Part shown: one piece after another, positions 61,660 through 64,000 of the stretch
Position numbering within the stretch: the first letter of the stretch is position 1
Layout: every line of letters begins with the position of its first letter
DNA from: Halisarca cf. caerulea
Lineage: Eukaryota; Porifera; Demospongiae; Chondrillida; Halisarcidae
Reading direction: 5' to 3'
DNA length: 64,000 nucleotides
Assembly: GCA_963170055.1 (NCBI GenBank)
Contig: CAUJGJ010000007.1
Location: forward strand, 82,201 to 146,200
The notes under the pieces: model-generated
Databases searched by the model: none
Told to the model about the DNA's origin: nothing
Seen by the model: the letters and a program-made list of their open reading frames with translations, nothing else
Position numbers and translations under genes: made by a program

Positions 61660-61745
61660 GTGCTGGATTAGCAGGTTGCTGGATTAGCAGGTTGCTGGAT
61701 TAGCAGGTTGCTGGAGTAGCAGGTTGCTGGAGTAGCAGGTTGCTA
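61660..61745. repeat. 16-bp minisatellite
   Basis: About five copies of TGCTGGATTAGCAGGT, the last ones with GGAGTAGC. Confidence 0.85.
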
Positions 61746-61969
61746 GATTATAGGTTAATTAGTATGGTAATAATTGATGGTCGATGCCAGAGATTCTTAA
61801 ATTGGCTGGTCTATAGGTAAAATGCTGGTTTATAGAGGTACCGGATTAGGCATATAGGTCCACTATAGTGTCTCTTCTCCAAGTTGTTGAATGGTCATGC
61901 ATGCAATATACATTGACCCGCACTATAAGTTGCATCTCATTTATCTGACAAGACTTATCTGAAAACCTC

Positions 61970-62160
61970 ATACGGTGGAATCTCCGAATAAAGGACACTT
62001 TGGGACAGTCATTTTGTCCTTTGTAAGGAGGTTGTCCTTAATTGGAAAGTCCAAAATGTATCGGAACTATAGGGAGAAAATATTTTGGGACCTCAAGCTG
62101 TGTCCTTTGTAGAGAGATTGTCCTTATTTCAGAGCGACCACTATCGGAGATTTCTCTGTA
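61970..62160. mobile_element. MITE with GGAATCTCCGA / TCGGAGATTTC ends
   Basis: Inverted ends TACGGTGGAATCTCCGAATA and CTATCGGAGATTTCTCTGTA, with an interior repeat TTGTCCTT. Confidence 0.75.
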
Positions 62161-62530
62161 GTTCCAACTGGCCCTCAGCTGTGAGTCCCCATGCAATACT
62201 GAGTTGTGTACAATCAACCCAATTTAGTATAATACCCAACACAGTACGTTTATGAGGAACAGAATCTGATCGATGTGGTCGGATATATAAACATTTATAT
62301 AACAATGAAATCCCTAGCTACAAACCAAACCTTTGCTAATCTGGAACCCTCTCTATTGTGGATGTACATGTGCTCCCTTATAATAGCTACTGATATAGTA
62401 TATATATATATTTATAGTTCTATTCGCTATACATATAATATTATACATATTTGCTGCGCATGCATAGCAAGTCCAATGTGTGTGACCTCTATAGACTATA
62501 ATAGATGCACAGGATGACCAGTTTACGTAT

Positions 62531-62673
62531 ACAGTGCATGGCCCTCGTTTATCCGACCATGTCTGCATGTTCCTCATGGAAGGTGTCGGACAAATTGCAC
62601 ACAGGGTAGTGATGGTGATTCACAACAGAGTGTCAGATTAATGAGGTTTTCGGATAAACCAGGTGTGACTGTA
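62531..62673. mobile_element. CAGT-ended MITE
   Basis: Starts ACAGTGCATGGCCCTCGTTT and ends GTTTTCGGATAAACCAGGTG.GACTGTA, with internal pairing ATCCGAC / GTCGGA. Confidence 0.7.
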
Positions 62674-62930
62674 TGTGGACAGTGTACATGTGCACAAACA
62701 ACTTAATTGCATGCAGCTATATATAGAGGCTCGGATTATAGAGGTTGCACTATAGTTCAAACAATATACAGTAACTGTAACATTACAAAGTATTAGGCAC
62801 AGTGACATAATTATCATGAAATACTTGCCATTTCTGTCAATTTGAAATGTATACTAGAATTTTTTTTAAAAAAACATACAAAAGTATTAAAATTTGTCAA
62901 AGGACATGACACAAAGTACAGCATGCATCT

Positions 62931-63443
62931 TTATAATACAGACTTCTCTTGGAGTTTCTGTATAAATGATAAACATAACTCCCATGGGTCTTGTCGTGAT
63001 TGGAGCATGGTCCTTGACAACATGTTGCTAAGGACTGACTGTCCAAATAAGGAAATAACTGAGAAGTGATTATGGTTATCTAATGTCACATGACTAGCTT
63101 GACATCCTTGCTTCTTCAACAACGCAGCCAGCTGCTCAGCTTGGACTCCAAGACCAAAGTCAGATACAGCGGTTAGAAGGAGGCAGGGAGGAAGAATAGG
63201 GCGAGGAAGGTGTGAATGATTCAAACTGTTAGTGTTTGGAAGGAGAAACAGTGGTGAGCTTGTCTCCCATGACTCCCCTTCACGGGGACCAAAGGCTGGT
63301 TTGATGTACAGTTGCCGAGACAACCAATCTGTCATCTGAGTGATGTCATATGCTCCAGACATACCAATGAACCCCTAGGTGTAAGGAAACTTCAGTGTCA
63401 GTGTATGTGTACCTAAACACATACTGTGTGTGTGTGTGCGTGC

Positions 63444-63483
<40 letters not shown>

Positions 63484-64000
63484 ACGTGTGTACGTGTGTA
63501 CGTGTGCACATGCGTGTGTGTGTATACATACAGAAATACGTGTGAGCATGCATGGAGGAGGACCCATGGACACTTGATCCCCACACCCACTACCTATACC
63601 TCTATCATATACCTATGCAATTTGATGTGTATTGTATCATTGAGTGTTTATTGCATCATGGCACGTAGGAGAGGTGGTTGGGTGACTGTGTACCCAATGG
63701 GAACAATTCATACCATGTTTCATCATACTTTCTCCCCTAGAACATGTACATAACTTTATCATGTAGTCGGGGGGGGGGGGGGGGGGGGGATTTTGGATCA
63801 TCATGCACGAGCGAGCTGTAAATTTGACCCAACCCTCAAATAGATTGTTACATCTTCTTATTTTCTCAAGCTCACCAGACAAGACACAATACCCGCTGAT
63901 AGCTAATATCAAAGCACACTCACACACATTGTTCACATGCATGCAGATATCCACTTACTTTAATGCATCTTTTCAGGTCGCTGGTTGCCACCTGGTCCAG
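62931..64000 (-). CDS. Alpha/beta hydrolase, 3' part (kynurenine formamidase / methylesterase-like)
   Basis: Two exons are visible and the gene continues past the window edge. The upstream partial exon (63959-64000) ends ATSDLKRCIK with a GTAAGT donor. The last exon (62931-63374) starts GFIGMSGAYDI after a CACCTAG acceptor. The run DLK-x(4)-GFIGMSGAYD matches the segment after the nucleophile in the arylformamidase / prenylcysteine methylesterase group. The late Asp (SDFGLGVQAEQL) and His (NHNHFSVISLFG) fit the catalytic Asp and His of the triad. The nucleophile GxSxG exon lies outside the window. Substrate cannot be told from this part. The C-terminus ends FIQKLQEKSVL. Confidence 0.65.
63427..63480. 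repeat. (TG)n microsatellite in the hydrolase intron
   Basis: A TG tract with GCGTGCGTGCG interruption, just upstream (gene sense) of the last hydrolase exon. Confidence 0.95.

Larger units (their letters stand above)
60567..62930. other. Intergenic region with MITEs, no gene seen
   Basis: It contains a complete MITE (61119-61307), a 16-bp minisatellite (61660-61745), and further CAGT-ended elements (61970-62160 and 62531-62673). Short frames near 60650-60840 have no family resemblance. Confidence 0.55.

Overview
The window reads as nuclear DNA of an early-branching animal. A cilium gene (CFAP57) with 15 GT-AG introns shows a eukaryote with motile cilia. CARD-like adaptor domains point to a metazoan. 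Short intergenic distances, many small MITEs and heavy (CA)n/(TG)n and TACGTA-type microsatellites would fit a sponge, but that placement is inference. There is one 200-base assembly gap (18001-18200).

Layout. 1-2.7 kb: a minisatellite, a decayed retroelement fragment, and a gene resembling bacterial pyruvoyl-dependent histidine decarboxylase with its Ser-Ser self-cleavage site kept but an apparent frameshift just after it. 4.6-6.4 kb (+): a lone single-exon member of a family of about 600-residue proteins with a CARD-like N-terminus and a helical, TPR-like C-terminus. 6.7-20.6 kb (-): CFAP57, reconstructed here as 16 exons and about 1231 residues. 20.76-22.1 kb (+): an uninterrupted RUVBL1 (pontin) ORF, head to head with CFAP57 across 185 bp. 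22-26 kb: mostly repeats. 26.0-27.4 kb: a divergent pair of small genes, one a 5-exon gene of 123 residues, the other an exon of a small membrane protein. 27.9-60.6 kb (-): a tandem array of 12 further CARD-like/TPR-like paralogs, of which nine are intact, one has a single-base frameshift, and two are clear pseudogenes. 62.9-64 kb (-): the 3' end of an alpha/beta hydrolase gene running off the window.

The array is the most notable system. All copies share a nearly invariant CARD-like start and a nearly invariant central block, while the linker and C-terminal helices fall into mosaic subtypes. This is the pattern expected of a lineage-specific innate-immune or cell-death adaptor family evolving by duplication, gene conversion and recombination, with (TG)n tracts in most spacers and one tract exactly at a truncation point. 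Nine copies share a short box next to the start codon, and several carry a second conserved upstream block with a GTAAACA core. No function is proven by sequence alone; the CARD and TPR assignments are by pattern and need profile or structure checks.
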